Below, piece by piece: positions 27,573 through 35,416 of a stretch of DNA of 47,400 nt (its first letter is position 1; every line of letters starts with the position of its first letter). The stretch covers positions 1,590 to 48,989 of the forward strand of contig PMKV01000134.1 of NCBI GenBank assembly GCA_003157875.1. Reading direction: 5' to 3'. The notes under the pieces are model-generated. The model made no database searches, was not told where the DNA came from, and saw only the letters and a list, made by a program, of their open reading frames with translations. Origin of the DNA: Chloroflexota bacterium (GTDB lineage Bacteria; Chloroflexota; Limnocylindria; Limnocylindrales; CSP1-4). The translations under genes and the position numbers were made by a program.

Positions 27573-29265
27573 TCAGATTCAGCTGGACCTGGTCCAGTCG
27601 CCGGATCCCCTCGTTCTCGCCGTCCTGGCCTTCGCCGCCGCCACCGGGCTGGTGCTGACGCTGCTGGGCCTGATCTCGAGTCTCCACGCCCTCCAGCAGG
27701 ACGACTACTCCAACCTGCGCTTCGCCCGCTGGCTGTGGTCGTCGAAGGGCCGCCTGGTCCATCCCTGGATCGCGCTCATCTACGCCGTCGGAGTCGTCGC
27801 GCAGCTGAACCTCGGGACGAGTTCGGCCCGGCCGGCCGAACTGGCCGCCCCGCTGCTCGCCTCGGTCGCGGCGATCCTCGCCACGGTGCGGTCGCCCAGG
27901 CGGGCGCCGCGGAAGAAACCGCTCGTCTACACCGGCCGGGCGAGACGCCTCCTGGCCGTGTCGGTCGCGCTGGCAGCGATCTTGTTCGTCGCCGGCGGTG
28001 GGTTCGCCGCGCGGTTCGTCGATCCGCACCTTACGGTCACGTCCTCGTACCTGCCAGGCCTGGCGATCCTCATCATGGCCCCCGTCACCATCCACGCCGC
28101 GCCGTTCCTGGCCATGGCCGCCAACCTGTGCCTCGTTCCGGTCCAGGCCACGATCAACTGGAGCTACCGCGTCAGAGCCGGCCGCAAGCTGGCCCGCCTG
28201 GGGCCGATGGTGATCGGCATCACCGGCAGCTACGGCAAGACCTCCACCAAGTACTTCACCGAGGCGCTGATGGGGTCGCGGTTCCGCGTCCTCAAGACCC
28301 GGGCCAGCTTCAACACGATCCTCGGCGTCTGCCGCGCCATCAACGAGGAGCTTGGTCCGGAGCACGAGGTCCTGATCGTGGAGATGGGCGCCTACCGGCG
28401 CGGCGAGATCCGCGACATGGCCCGCCTCTGCAAGCCCCACATCGGCGTTCTGACGGCCATCGGCCCGCAGCATCTCGAGCGCTTCGGCAGCATCGAGACG
28501 ATCGAGCGGGCCAAGTTCGAGCTGCTCGAGGCCCTGCCGGCCGACGGGATCGCGGTCGTCAACAACGACGATCCGCGCGTCCGCCGCCTGGCCGACGGCC
28601 TGACGCTGCCGCAGGTCCGGCGCTACGGCATCGACTTCTCGGCCGGCGAGCTCGACCTCCGCGCCGACTCGATCGAGCACGGGCCGGACGGCCTGGCCTT
28701 CAACCTTGTCGACCGCGAGGGCAAGCGAGTGACCGTCCAGACTCGGCTGATCGGCCTTCACAACGTCTCGAACATCCTGGCCGCCGCCACCGTGGCCCGG
28801 GCCGCGAACGTGAGTCTGCGCGAGATTGCCGGCGCGATCAGCGGTCTGCAGCCCGTTCCCCACCGCCTGGAGACCCACACCGGCGCCGACGGCGTGACGA
28901 TCATCGACGACGCCTACAACTCCAACCCGGTCGGCGCCTTCAACGCCCTCGACACGCTGGCGGAGTTCAAGACGGGGCGCAAGATCCTGGTGACGCCGGG
29001 AATGGTGGAGCTGGGCGGGGAGCAGGAGGTCTGGAACGAGAAGCTGGGCAGGAAGGCGGCCGCGATCTGCGATTACGTCATCCTGGTCGGCACTCGCCAG
29101 ACCGCCCCGACCCGCCGCGGGCTCGAGGCGGAGGGCTTCGCGCCCGACCGGCTGCTCGCGGTCAAGAACCTCACCGACGGCCTCGAGGCGCTGAGGGGTA
29201 TCGTTCGTGCCGGCGATGTCGTGTTGTTCGAGAATGATCTGCCCGACCTGTACGACGAGGAGTAA
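27565..29265 (+). CDS. MurF-like Mur ligase with N-terminal membrane domain
   Basis: The C-terminal part (from about residue 210) is a Mur ligase of the MurF type. It has P-loop GITGSYGKTSTK (Gly221 onward), IVEMGAYRRGEI, the central LTAIGPQHLERFGS and C-terminal ligase motifs HRLETHTGADGV and IDDAYNSNPVGA. It should join D-Ala-D-Ala to UDP-MurNAc-tripeptide. The usual N-terminal MurF substrate domain is missing. In its place are about five hydrophobic helices (residues 1-180), so the enzyme would be an integral membrane protein. The next gene encodes the D-Ala-D-Ala ligase that makes its substrate. Total length is 566 residues. Confidence 0.9.
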   Translation: MTDQIQLDLVQSPDPLVLAVLAFAAATGLVLTLLGLISSLHALQQDDYSNLRFARWLWSSKGRLVHPWIALIYAVGVVAQLNLGTSSARPAELAAPLLASVAAILATVRSPRRAPRKKPLVYTGRARRLLAVSVALAAILFVAGGGFAARFVDPHLTVTSSYLPGLAILIMAPVTIHAAPFLAMAANLCLVPVQATINWSYRVRAGRKLARLGPMVIGITGSYGKTSTKYFTEALMGSRFRVLKTRASFNTILGVCRAINEELGPEHEVLIVEMGAYRRGEIRDMARLCKPHIGVLTAIGPQHLERFGSIETIERAKFELLEALPADGIAVVNNDDPRVRRLADGLTLPQVRRYGIDFSAGELDLRADSIEHGPDGLAFNLVDREGKRVTVQTRLIGLHNVSNILAAATVARAANVSLREIAGAISGLQPVPHRLETHTGADGVTIIDDAYNSNPVGAFNALDTLAEFKTGRKILVTPGMVELGGEQEVWNEKLGRKAAAICDYVILVGTRQTAPTRRGLEAEGFAPDRLLAVKNLTDGLEALRGIVRAGDVVLFENDLPDLYDEE

Positions 29266-29273
29266 GGCGCTTC

Positions 29274-30467
29274 ATGCCCAACAAGACCGTGGCCGTCCTG
29301 TTCGGCGGCCGATCAGTCGAGCACGAGGTCTCGGTGATCTCGGCCCATCAGGTCATGGACGCCCTCGATCAGGCGGGATTCCCGATCCTGCCGATCTACA
29401 TCACCAAACTGGGTGACTGGTATGCCGGCGAGGGGCTCCACAACCTGGAGCTGTATCGCGAGCAGACCTTCCACGCGGCCGGGCTCAAGAACGTCTTCCG
29501 CGTCGGCCTGAGCCCGGACCGATCCGTCCGGCAGCTGGTCGTTCACCCGGTGGCCGGCGGCGGCCTCCTATCGAAAGGGCCGAAGCTCTGGGCGGATGTC
29601 TTCTTTCCGGTTCTGCACGGCACCCACGGCGAGGACGGGTCGATCCAGGGGCTCTTCGAGCTCGCGGACGTGCCGTATGTAGGCTCGGGGATACTCGCCT
29701 CCGCGATCGGCATGGACAAGGTCCGGACCAAGCGGATCCTCGAAGAAGCCGGCATCCCCACCCTCGATTGCCTGGAGGTTTCGCGGGCCGAATGGACCGC
29801 CGATCCGGACGCCTTCGCGGCCGAGGTCGAGAAGAAGTACCCATATCCGGTCATCGTCAAGCCCGTCTGCCTCGGCAGCAGCGTCGGCGTCACGCGCGCC
29901 GCCGACCGCGCCGCCCTCACCGACGCTCTCGACCTGGCGTTGGAGATCGACGTCCGCGCCCTGGTCGAAGAGGCCCTGACCGATTTCATCGAGCTCAACT
30001 GCGCCGTAATGGGCCCGCCCGAGCGCGCCTCCGCCTGCGAGCAGCCGATCGGGTACGAAGCCGTGCTCTCGTTCGACGACAAGTACAAGCACGGCGGCAA
30101 GAAGCTCGGCGGCGCCAAGACCGGGACCGGGGCGGGGAGCGCCGGCATGGCCGGCCTGCGCCGCGAGATTCCGGCGCCGATCGGCGACGCACTCACGGCC
30201 CAGGTCCAGGAGCTCGCCGTCAAGGCGTTCCGCGCCATCGGGGCCGCCGGCGTCGCCCGCGTCGACTTCCTGTACCAAGCCGCGGGGAAGCGGCTGCTCC
30301 TCAACGAGATCAACACCCTGCCGGGCTCGCTGGCCTACTACCTCTGGGAAGTGGATGGGCTGCGCTTCGACCAGCTGGTTTCGATGCTCGTTCAGTCCGC
30401 CCTGGACCGCCACGAGGCCAAGCGCGCCACGACCTACTCGTTCACGGCGAATCTGCTGACGCGCTGA
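29274..30467 (+). CDS. ddl: D-alanine--D-alanine ligase
   Basis: The 397-residue ATP-grasp enzyme has the N-terminal Ddl signature VLFGGRSVEHEVSVIS, GEDGSIQGLFELADVPYVGSG (partly shown), the DKVRTKRIL segment, the ATP-binding VIVKPVCLGSSVGV, and Mg2+ ligands in RVDFLY and LLNEINTLPG. It condenses two D-alanines for peptidoglycan. It follows the MurF-like gene after 8 bases. A segment with GGKKLGGAKTGTGAGSAG (about 277-294) is a Gly/Lys-rich stretch in the omega-loop region and makes the protein a little longer than usual. Confidence 0.96.
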   Translation: MPNKTVAVLFGGRSVEHEVSVISAHQVMDALDQAGFPILPIYITKLGDWYAGEGLHNLELYREQTFHAAGLKNVFRVGLSPDRSVRQLVVHPVAGGGLLSKGPKLWADVFFPVLHGTHGEDGSIQGLFELADVPYVGSGILASAIGMDKVRTKRILEEAGIPTLDCLEVSRAEWTADPDAFAAEVEKKYPYPVIVKPVCLGSSVGVTRAADRAALTDALDLALEIDVRALVEEALTDFIELNCAVMGPPERASACEQPIGYEAVLSFDDKYKHGGKKLGGAKTGTGAGSAGMAGLRREIPAPIGDALTAQVQELAVKAFRAIGAAGVARVDFLYQAAGKRLLLNEINTLPGSLAYYLWEVDGLRFDQLVSMLVQSALDRHEAKRATTYSFTANLLTR

Positions 30468-30613
30468 TCGCCCAACCTCCGATGACCCCGACCTCTTCCC
30501 CGACCGCCGGACCCGGGGCCAGGCCGCCGCCGGAGCAGCCCTCCATCTTCTCCGGGCTCCGTCGTCGACTGATGAGCCGACGGGAAGAGTTGTTTCAGGC
30601 GCGCGAAGTCGCC

Positions 30614-31264
30614 TTAAGACGCGCCGCGGACCCCCCGAACGATCTCGACCGCGCGTGCGGCAAGGGCTCGCACCGTTGCCCAATCGGCCGCCTCGATCAG
30701 CTCCTTGGTGACCATCCAGCTGCCGCCGACCGACACGACTATGGGCTCGCGCAGGTATGAGGCCAGGTTTTCGGGGCTGATGCCGCCGGACGGCATGAAG
30801 CGGACCTGCGGGAACGGCCCGGACAGGGCTCGCAGTGTGGCGATGCCGCCGGCCGCCTCGGACGGGAAGAACTTGAGGTTCGTGAGGCCGGCGTCGAGCG
30901 CCATACCGATTTCCGTCGGCGTCATGACGCCCGGAAAGATGGGCACCTGCCGCTCCAGGCAGACGGCGGTTACGCGAGGCATGAACCCGGGAGTCACGAC
31001 GAACTGCGCCCCGGCGTCGAGCGCCTCCTCGGCCTGGGCCGCGGTCAAGACGGTGCCTGCGCCGACGAGAACGCCCGGCAGCGCCTTGCGGGCCCGGCGA
31101 ATCGCGTCAACCCCGGCCGCGGTCCGGAGCGTGATCTCGGCGCAGTCGAGGCCCGCGGCGGCCAGCGCCTCCAGGAGAGGCACCGCCACCTCCACCCGGG
31201 GAAGCGCGATGACCGGCAGCACGCCGGCACGGTGGATCCGATCCAGTGGCGTCGCGTCCGGCAT
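30614..31264 (-). CDS. eda: KDPG/KHG aldolase (2-dehydro-3-deoxy-phosphogluconate aldolase)
   Basis: The 216-residue class I aldolase has VLPVIALP, the catalytic Glu in CAEITLRT, VGAGTVLT, VVTPGF, PGVMTPTEI and the Schiff-base Lys in LTNLKFFPSEAAGG. The phosphate-binding MPSGGISPEN also is present. It splits KDPG to pyruvate and glyceraldehyde-3-phosphate, the last step for hexuronates and aldonates. It starts 5 bases after the LarA-family gene, with GGAG overlapping that gene's end, so the two are co-translated. The ATG at 31264 is chosen; the frame is open far upstream but only as a shadow of the neighbour. Confidence 0.96.
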   Translation of the reverse strand: MPDATPLDRIHRAGVLPVIALPRVEVAVPLLEALAAAGLDCAEITLRTAAGVDAIRRARKALPGVLVGAGTVLTAAQAEEALDAGAQFVVTPGFMPRVTAVCLERQVPIFPGVMTPTEIGMALDAGLTNLKFFPSEAAGGIATLRALSGPFPQVRFMPSGGISPENLASYLREPIVVSVGGSWMVTKELIEAADWATVRALAARAVEIVRGVRGAS

Positions 31265-31269
31265 CTGGC

Positions 31270-32643
31270 CTACTCCAGCGGCGCGGTGAACATGCCGCCG
31301 CGGTCGAACTCGATCGGCTCGAGCGGTCGCACGATCTCGCATCGCCCGGTCGCCAGCAGATCCGCCAGGGCGGGTTCGCTGACGTACATCAGCTCGAGGT
31401 GCTTGGTGTCGCGGATCCGCACGATCCGGGCGTTCGGCGCCTCGACCTTGAGGCTGGCGGCGATGGCCACGAAGAGCGCCTGCCGGTCCGTGTCGACCGT
31501 CAGCGCGACCCGGGCGCCCTCGGGCGTCTTGGCCGTGATGCAGTTCATGTAGGTCTTGCCGGTGTCCATCTTCCCGACCGCGCGCCGCAGCACCACGTCC
31601 GCCATGCCGATGCCGACGGCATTGCCCTCGGTCTCCTCGGTCAGGTCGCGGACGACGATGCGCTGGATGCTCGGAGGCGTGCCGGTCGGTCCCTTGTAGT
31701 AGCGACCGACGACGTTGGAATCCATGCCCAGGCCGCTGATGTCCTTGCCGATGTAGTCGAGGATCAGGACGTCGATCACATCGACCGGCAGGCGGGCCAT
31801 CCGATCGCGGGCCATCACCAGCAGCTCGCGCTCGCGACCCCAGATCCGATCTTTCGGCACCGCCTCGATCTGCCACAGCCTGGCGTACCCGTTCTCCACC
31901 AGCGCCAGGCCGAAGGGGATGTTCGCCTTCGAGACCGTGAACTGGGCGACTTCCGGGATCAGCTCGTGGAAGGTGTCGAAGCCCTGGCGATGGAAGGTGT
32001 CGGCGCCCTTCTGCTTCCCGAGCCCGATGGCGATCATCTTCATGAGACCGCTCTCGATCTCGCCGGCGAAGTCCGTGTGCGGCTTGACGCGGTTGATCGG
32101 AACGATCGCGTCGGCATCTTCGAAGGCAATACGATCGACGAAGACGGGGACGCCGGGGCGGACCTCGCCGAGCTCCACGGTCTCCATGCTCGACCGAATC
32201 TCGCACCCGATCGACTCGGGAGTCATGCCGTAGGAGGCCAGGACCTCGAGCTGGCCCTCCGGCGTCGCTCCGCCGTGGCTGCCCATCGCCGGCACGGCGA
32301 AGACCTCGGCGCCGGCGGCGCGTAACCAGGCCACCGCGGCGCGGACCACTTCGTCGATCCTGTCGATGCCGCGGCTGCCGATCGCCAGGCAAACCCTGGT
32401 TCCGGGCTTGATCGCGGCCGCGACCGGCGTCAAAGCGGCGCCCACGGCCGCCGGCACGTCGGTGACCTCGGCCGGGTCCATGCGGTGGCGGACCAGGGCC
32501 CAGCGCGGCAGCTCGCCGCGGATGAACTCCTCGAACGGCTGATGATGAGCGGCCCGGGACGTGGAGCCGGCGACCGCCGTTTCGGGCGGATCTGCAAGCG
32601 CATCGGGCCGCAACGCGGCATGCGGGTCGGTCTCGTGGTGCAT
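31270..32643 (-). CDS. LarA-family nickel-pincer-dependent racemase/epimerase (DUF2088)
   Basis: The 457-residue protein belongs to the LarA superfamily, which uses the nickel-pincer nucleotide cofactor for hydride-transfer racemisation of 2-hydroxy acids. Visible residues are His123 (MGSHGGAT), His189 (RVKPHTDF), Lys202 (GLMKMIAIG) and His218. The spacings His123-His189 (66) and Lys202-His218 (16) are the same as those of the catalytic His108/His174 and the cofactor-binding Lys184/His200 in Lactobacillus plantarum LarA. It differs from that LarA elsewhere and is a separate branch, so lactate is unlikely. Next to KDPG aldolase and uronate genes, a sugar acid such as mannonate/gluconate is a reasonable substrate, as for the described gluconate 2-epimerase branch. 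LarE and LarB are divergent neighbours. Confidence 0.88.
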   Translation of the reverse strand: MHHETDPHAALRPDALADPPETAVAGSTSRAAHHQPFEEFIRGELPRWALVRHRMDPAEVTDVPAAVGAALTPVAAAIKPGTRVCLAIGSRGIDRIDEVVRAAVAWLRAAGAEVFAVPAMGSHGGATPEGQLEVLASYGMTPESIGCEIRSSMETVELGEVRPGVPVFVDRIAFEDADAIVPINRVKPHTDFAGEIESGLMKMIAIGLGKQKGADTFHRQGFDTFHELIPEVAQFTVSKANIPFGLALVENGYARLWQIEAVPKDRIWGRERELLVMARDRMARLPVDVIDVLILDYIGKDISGLGMDSNVVGRYYKGPTGTPPSIQRIVVRDLTEETEGNAVGIGMADVVLRRAVGKMDTGKTYMNCITAKTPEGARVALTVDTDRQALFVAIAASLKVEAPNARIVRIRDTKHLELMYVSEPALADLLATGRCEIVRPLEPIEFDRGGMFTAPLE

Positions 32644-32811
32644 CGGCGGGCTCGCCTCCCGGGGGTTCTGCGGTCGGCGCCGGGGGCTCTTCGTAGGGGC
32701 GGCGCATCGGCGGACGGCCCGTCAAGTCTACACCGAGCCGGCCCGCTCCCCGGGTCCGGGCGGCGGCGCCGGGGGCGCGGTCGCGGGTAAGGATGTATCG
32801 TCACCTGACAG

Positions 32812-33765
32812 ATGCGCTACCGCGAATCCCCACCCGAAAGCCTTCGGCCGGGGTCGGCCGCGACCGCTCCCGCGGTGATCGCGGCGGCGGCCGGCTCGCC
32901 GCGCCGGACCCTCATGGAGATGGCTCGCAGCGGCCCGGCAGCCGCCGACCCCGTGGCCATCGAACGCTTCGAGCGACTGATCGAGATCATCGAAGGCCTG
33001 GGCTCGTGCGTCGTCGCGCTCTCGGGCGGGATCGACTCGAGCTTCCTGCTCGCCGTGGCCTCGCCGCTCCTGGGCGAGCGCTGCCTCGCGCTCACCGCCG
33101 AGTCCGCGGCCGTCCCGGCCTGGGATCGCGCCGACGCCGCAGTCGCCGCCGGCGAGGCCAGCCGCAACGGCACCCGCTGGCGGACGATTTCCACCAAGGA
33201 GCTCGACGATCCTCGGTACTCCCACAACCCGCAGTCCCGCTGCTACTTCTGCAAGCTCGAGGTGTACGGCGCCGCTTCGGCGATGGCCGGGGCGGAGGGC
33301 TACGCCTGCGTCGTCGACGGCACGAACGCCTCGGACACGGCCCGTCACGACCGCCCCGGCATGACGGCGGCCTCGGAGCTGGGCATCCGCTCGCCCCTCG
33401 CCGAAGCCGGCATAACCAAGGAGCAGCTGCGGGTCCTGGCGCGGTCGATCGGCATCGCCGACTGGGACCGGCCGGCGTCGGCGTGCCTGGCCAGTCGGAT
33501 CCCGTTCGGTGAGTTGATCACCGCCGATCGCCTGCGGCGGGTCGAGGCGGCCGAACTCGCGCTGCGAGGGCTCGGCTTCCGCCAGGTTCGCGTCCGCGAC
33601 TTCGGCAGCCACGCCCGCGTCGAAGTGGAAGAGGTCGATCTGCCGGCTCTCGAGAGCCGCTCGGAAGAGGTCCGGAGCCGCCTCGTCGAACTCGGCTTCG
33701 AGAGCTGGTCGCCGGCGGCATACACCGGCTACGGCGCCGGGGAAGGACCGAATGCGCACCGATGA
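32812..33765 (+). CDS. larE: LarE, pyridinium-3,5-biscarboxylate mononucleotide sulfurtransferase
   Basis: LarE adds sulfur to the biscarboxylated nicotinic mononucleotide precursor of the nickel-pincer cofactor. The PP-loop ALSGGIDSS (about 69-77) binds ATP for adenylation. Three cysteines are placed as in the [4Fe-4S]-type LarE: Cys144 and Cys147 in SRCYFCK, and Cys225 in ASACLASR. The single-cysteine LarE of L. plantarum is consumed in each turnover, while the cluster type can be catalytic. From the ATG at 32812 the protein has 317 residues, about 40 more than usual; the ATG at 32914 gives normal length. It overlaps larB by 14 bases. Confidence 0.94.
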   Translation: MRYRESPPESLRPGSAATAPAVIAAAAGSPRRTLMEMARSGPAAADPVAIERFERLIEIIEGLGSCVVALSGGIDSSFLLAVASPLLGERCLALTAESAAVPAWDRADAAVAAGEASRNGTRWRTISTKELDDPRYSHNPQSRCYFCKLEVYGAASAMAGAEGYACVVDGTNASDTARHDRPGMTAASELGIRSPLAEAGITKEQLRVLARSIGIADWDRPASACLASRIPFGELITADRLRRVEAAELALRGLGFRQVRVRDFGSHARVEVEEVDLPALESRSEEVRSRLVELGFESWSPAAYTGYGAGEGPNAHR

Positions 33766-34582
33766 CGCGGCGTCCCCCGCCGTCGGCTCGCCGGCCGCCG
33801 GGACGAGGGCCGATTCCTACTCCGCGGGCGTGGAAGAGTTGCTGCGCGGCGTGGCCGAAGGAAGAATGTCGATCGAGGCCGCTCTAGAGTCCCTGCGCCG
33901 GCTGCCGTTCAGCAACCTCGGCTTCGCTCGTGTCGACCATCACCGTGGCCTCCGCCAGGGCGTGGTCGAGTTCATCTACGGGCCCGGCAAGACGCGCGAG
34001 CAGCTTCTGGCCATCGTCGAAACCCAGCTCGACCACGACGAGTCCAGCGTCGTGGTGACCCGAGTGGCTGAGGCGGACGCCGCCGCCGTCCGATCCCTGG
34101 CCGAGTCCCGCGGCCTGGAGACGATCTGGCGCGAGCGGCCCGGGCTGCTGGCCATCCCGCGCGCGGTTCCCGAGGCTCGCGGGCGGCTGCTGGTGCTGAC
34201 GGCCGGCACCTCCGACCTCCCGGTCGCGCAGGAAGCCGAGACCGTCGCCTCGCTCCTGGGGGCGGGCGTCCACGTCGTCGCCGACGTCGGCGTCGCCGGG
34301 CTCCACCGCCTGCTGGACGAGCTCGCGGAGATCGAGAGCGCCGACGCCATCGTCGTGGTGGCCGGCATGGACGCCGCCCTGGCAAGCGTCGTCGGTGGCC
34401 TGGCCCGCGTTCCCGTCATCGCCTGTCCAACCAGCGTCGGCTACGGCTCGACGTTCGGCGGCTTGAGCGCGCTGCTGGCGATGCTCTCGTCGTGCGCACC
34501 CGGGGTTGCGGTCGTGGGCGTAGATGACGGAGTCGGCGCCGGGACTATCGGAGCGCTGATCGCCCGGGGACGGCCGGTCTGA
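33752..34582 (+). CDS. larB: LarB, nickel-pincer cofactor biosynthesis (NaAD carboxylase/hydrolase)
   Basis: LarB carboxylates nicotinic acid adenine dinucleotide at C5 and releases AMP, the first step to the nickel-pincer cofactor. The 276-residue protein has an N-terminal helical domain and a PurE-like C-terminal domain with VLTAGTSDLPVAQEAE, ADVGVAGLHRL, VVAGMDAALASVVGGL and CPTSVGYGSTFGGL. Cys248 in MLSSCAPG is at the place of the cysteine that forms the covalent pyridine adduct in L. plantarum LarB. GGAAGGA precedes the ATG, inside the end of larE, so the pair is co-translated. It ends 30 bases before the convergent reductase gene. Confidence 0.95.
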   Translation: MRTDDAASPAVGSPAAGTRADSYSAGVEELLRGVAEGRMSIEAALESLRRLPFSNLGFARVDHHRGLRQGVVEFIYGPGKTREQLLAIVETQLDHDESSVVVTRVAEADAAAVRSLAESRGLETIWRERPGLLAIPRAVPEARGRLLVLTAGTSDLPVAQEAETVASLLGAGVHVVADVGVAGLHRLLDELAEIESADAIVVVAGMDAALASVVGGLARVPVIACPTSVGYGSTFGGLSALLAMLSSCAPGVAVVGVDDGVGAGTIGALIARGRPV

Positions 34583-34612
34583 CGCCGGACCGCCGGCGCC
34601 GGTTGCCGGAAC

Positions 34613-35416
34613 CTAGATCGTCATCGCGGCGAACCCGCCGTCTACGCGGATCAGGGCTCCGGTCACGAAACCCGAGGCTCGCTCCGACGCCAGCCAGATC
34701 ATCGTCCCGACAAGCTCGTCGGCCTCGCCCAGCCGACCGGCCGGCGTGTGGCGGAGGATCGACTCGATGCGGGCGTCGTCGAGCAGCTTGCGGTTCTGTT
34801 CGGCCGGGAAGAACCCCGGCACGATGGCATTGACGCGGATCTTGTACGGCGCGAGCTCGCGGGCCAGGTAGCGGGTCAGGATGTTTACCCCGGCCTTGGA
34901 TACCGAGTAGGTGAGGACGCGGGAGAGCGGTATCTCCGACGAGGTCGACGAGAAGTTGATGATCGTCCCGCCGGCGCCGCGGTCGACCATCGCCCGGCCG
35001 AAGATCTGGCAGGCCAGCAGGCACGACGTCAGGTTGACCTGGAGAACACGGTTCCATTCCTCGAGCTCGAGCTCGAAGAACGGCGTCCCGCTGTTGATGC
35101 CGACGGCATTGACGAGGATGTCGACCGGACCGAGATTCGCCTCGACTGCCTTCTGAGCGGCCTCCACCGACGCCTTGTCAGAGGCGTCCAGCACGAAGGC
35201 CGCGGCCTTGACCCCCTTCGCGGCAAGAGCCGCCACGAGCTCGTCGGCGCGCTCCTGGGAGCGATCCAGAACCGCGATGGCCGCGCCGGCATCGGCGAAG
35301 CCGTGACAGACAGAACCGCCGAGGACACCGGCGCCACCGACCACCGCGGCAACCTTGCCGGTCAGGTCGAAGAGGCCCGTGCCCGCCGCCGGGCCGGCAG
35401 CTGGGACGCCGCTCAT
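34613..35416 (-). CDS. SDR oxidoreductase, probable D-fructuronate reductase (mannonate-forming)
   Basis: The 267-residue short-chain dehydrogenase has the Rossmann motif VVGGAGVLGGSV, ILVNAVGINSG, the catalytic Ser in IINFSSTSS, the YSVSK Tyr-Lys pair and VNAIVPGFFPAEQNR. This last segment and the cluster context match the Bacillus/Thermotoga-type SDR fructuronate reductases (UxuB-like) that make D-mannonate with NAD(P)H. It overlaps the uxaE stop by four bases, which means one operon. Other SDR roles, such as gluconate 5-dehydrogenase, cannot be excluded by motif alone. Confidence 0.85.
   Translation of the reverse strand: MSGVPAAGPAAGTGLFDLTGKVAAVVGGAGVLGGSVCHGFADAGAAIAVLDRSQERADELVAALAAKGVKAAAFVLDASDKASVEAAQKAVEANLGPVDILVNAVGINSGTPFFELELEEWNRVLQVNLTSCLLACQIFGRAMVDRGAGGTIINFSSTSSEIPLSRVLTYSVSKAGVNILTRYLARELAPYKIRVNAIVPGFFPAEQNRKLLDDARIESILRHTPAGRLGEADELVGTMIWLASERASGFVTGALIRVDGGFAAMTI

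Noticed and set aside
30483-30760. Open frame of 93 codons after ddl, starting with a Thr/Pro/Ala-rich segment
   Set aside because: More than half of it overlaps the well-supported KDPG aldolase gene in antisense, there is no ribosome binding site, and the sequence has no domain character.
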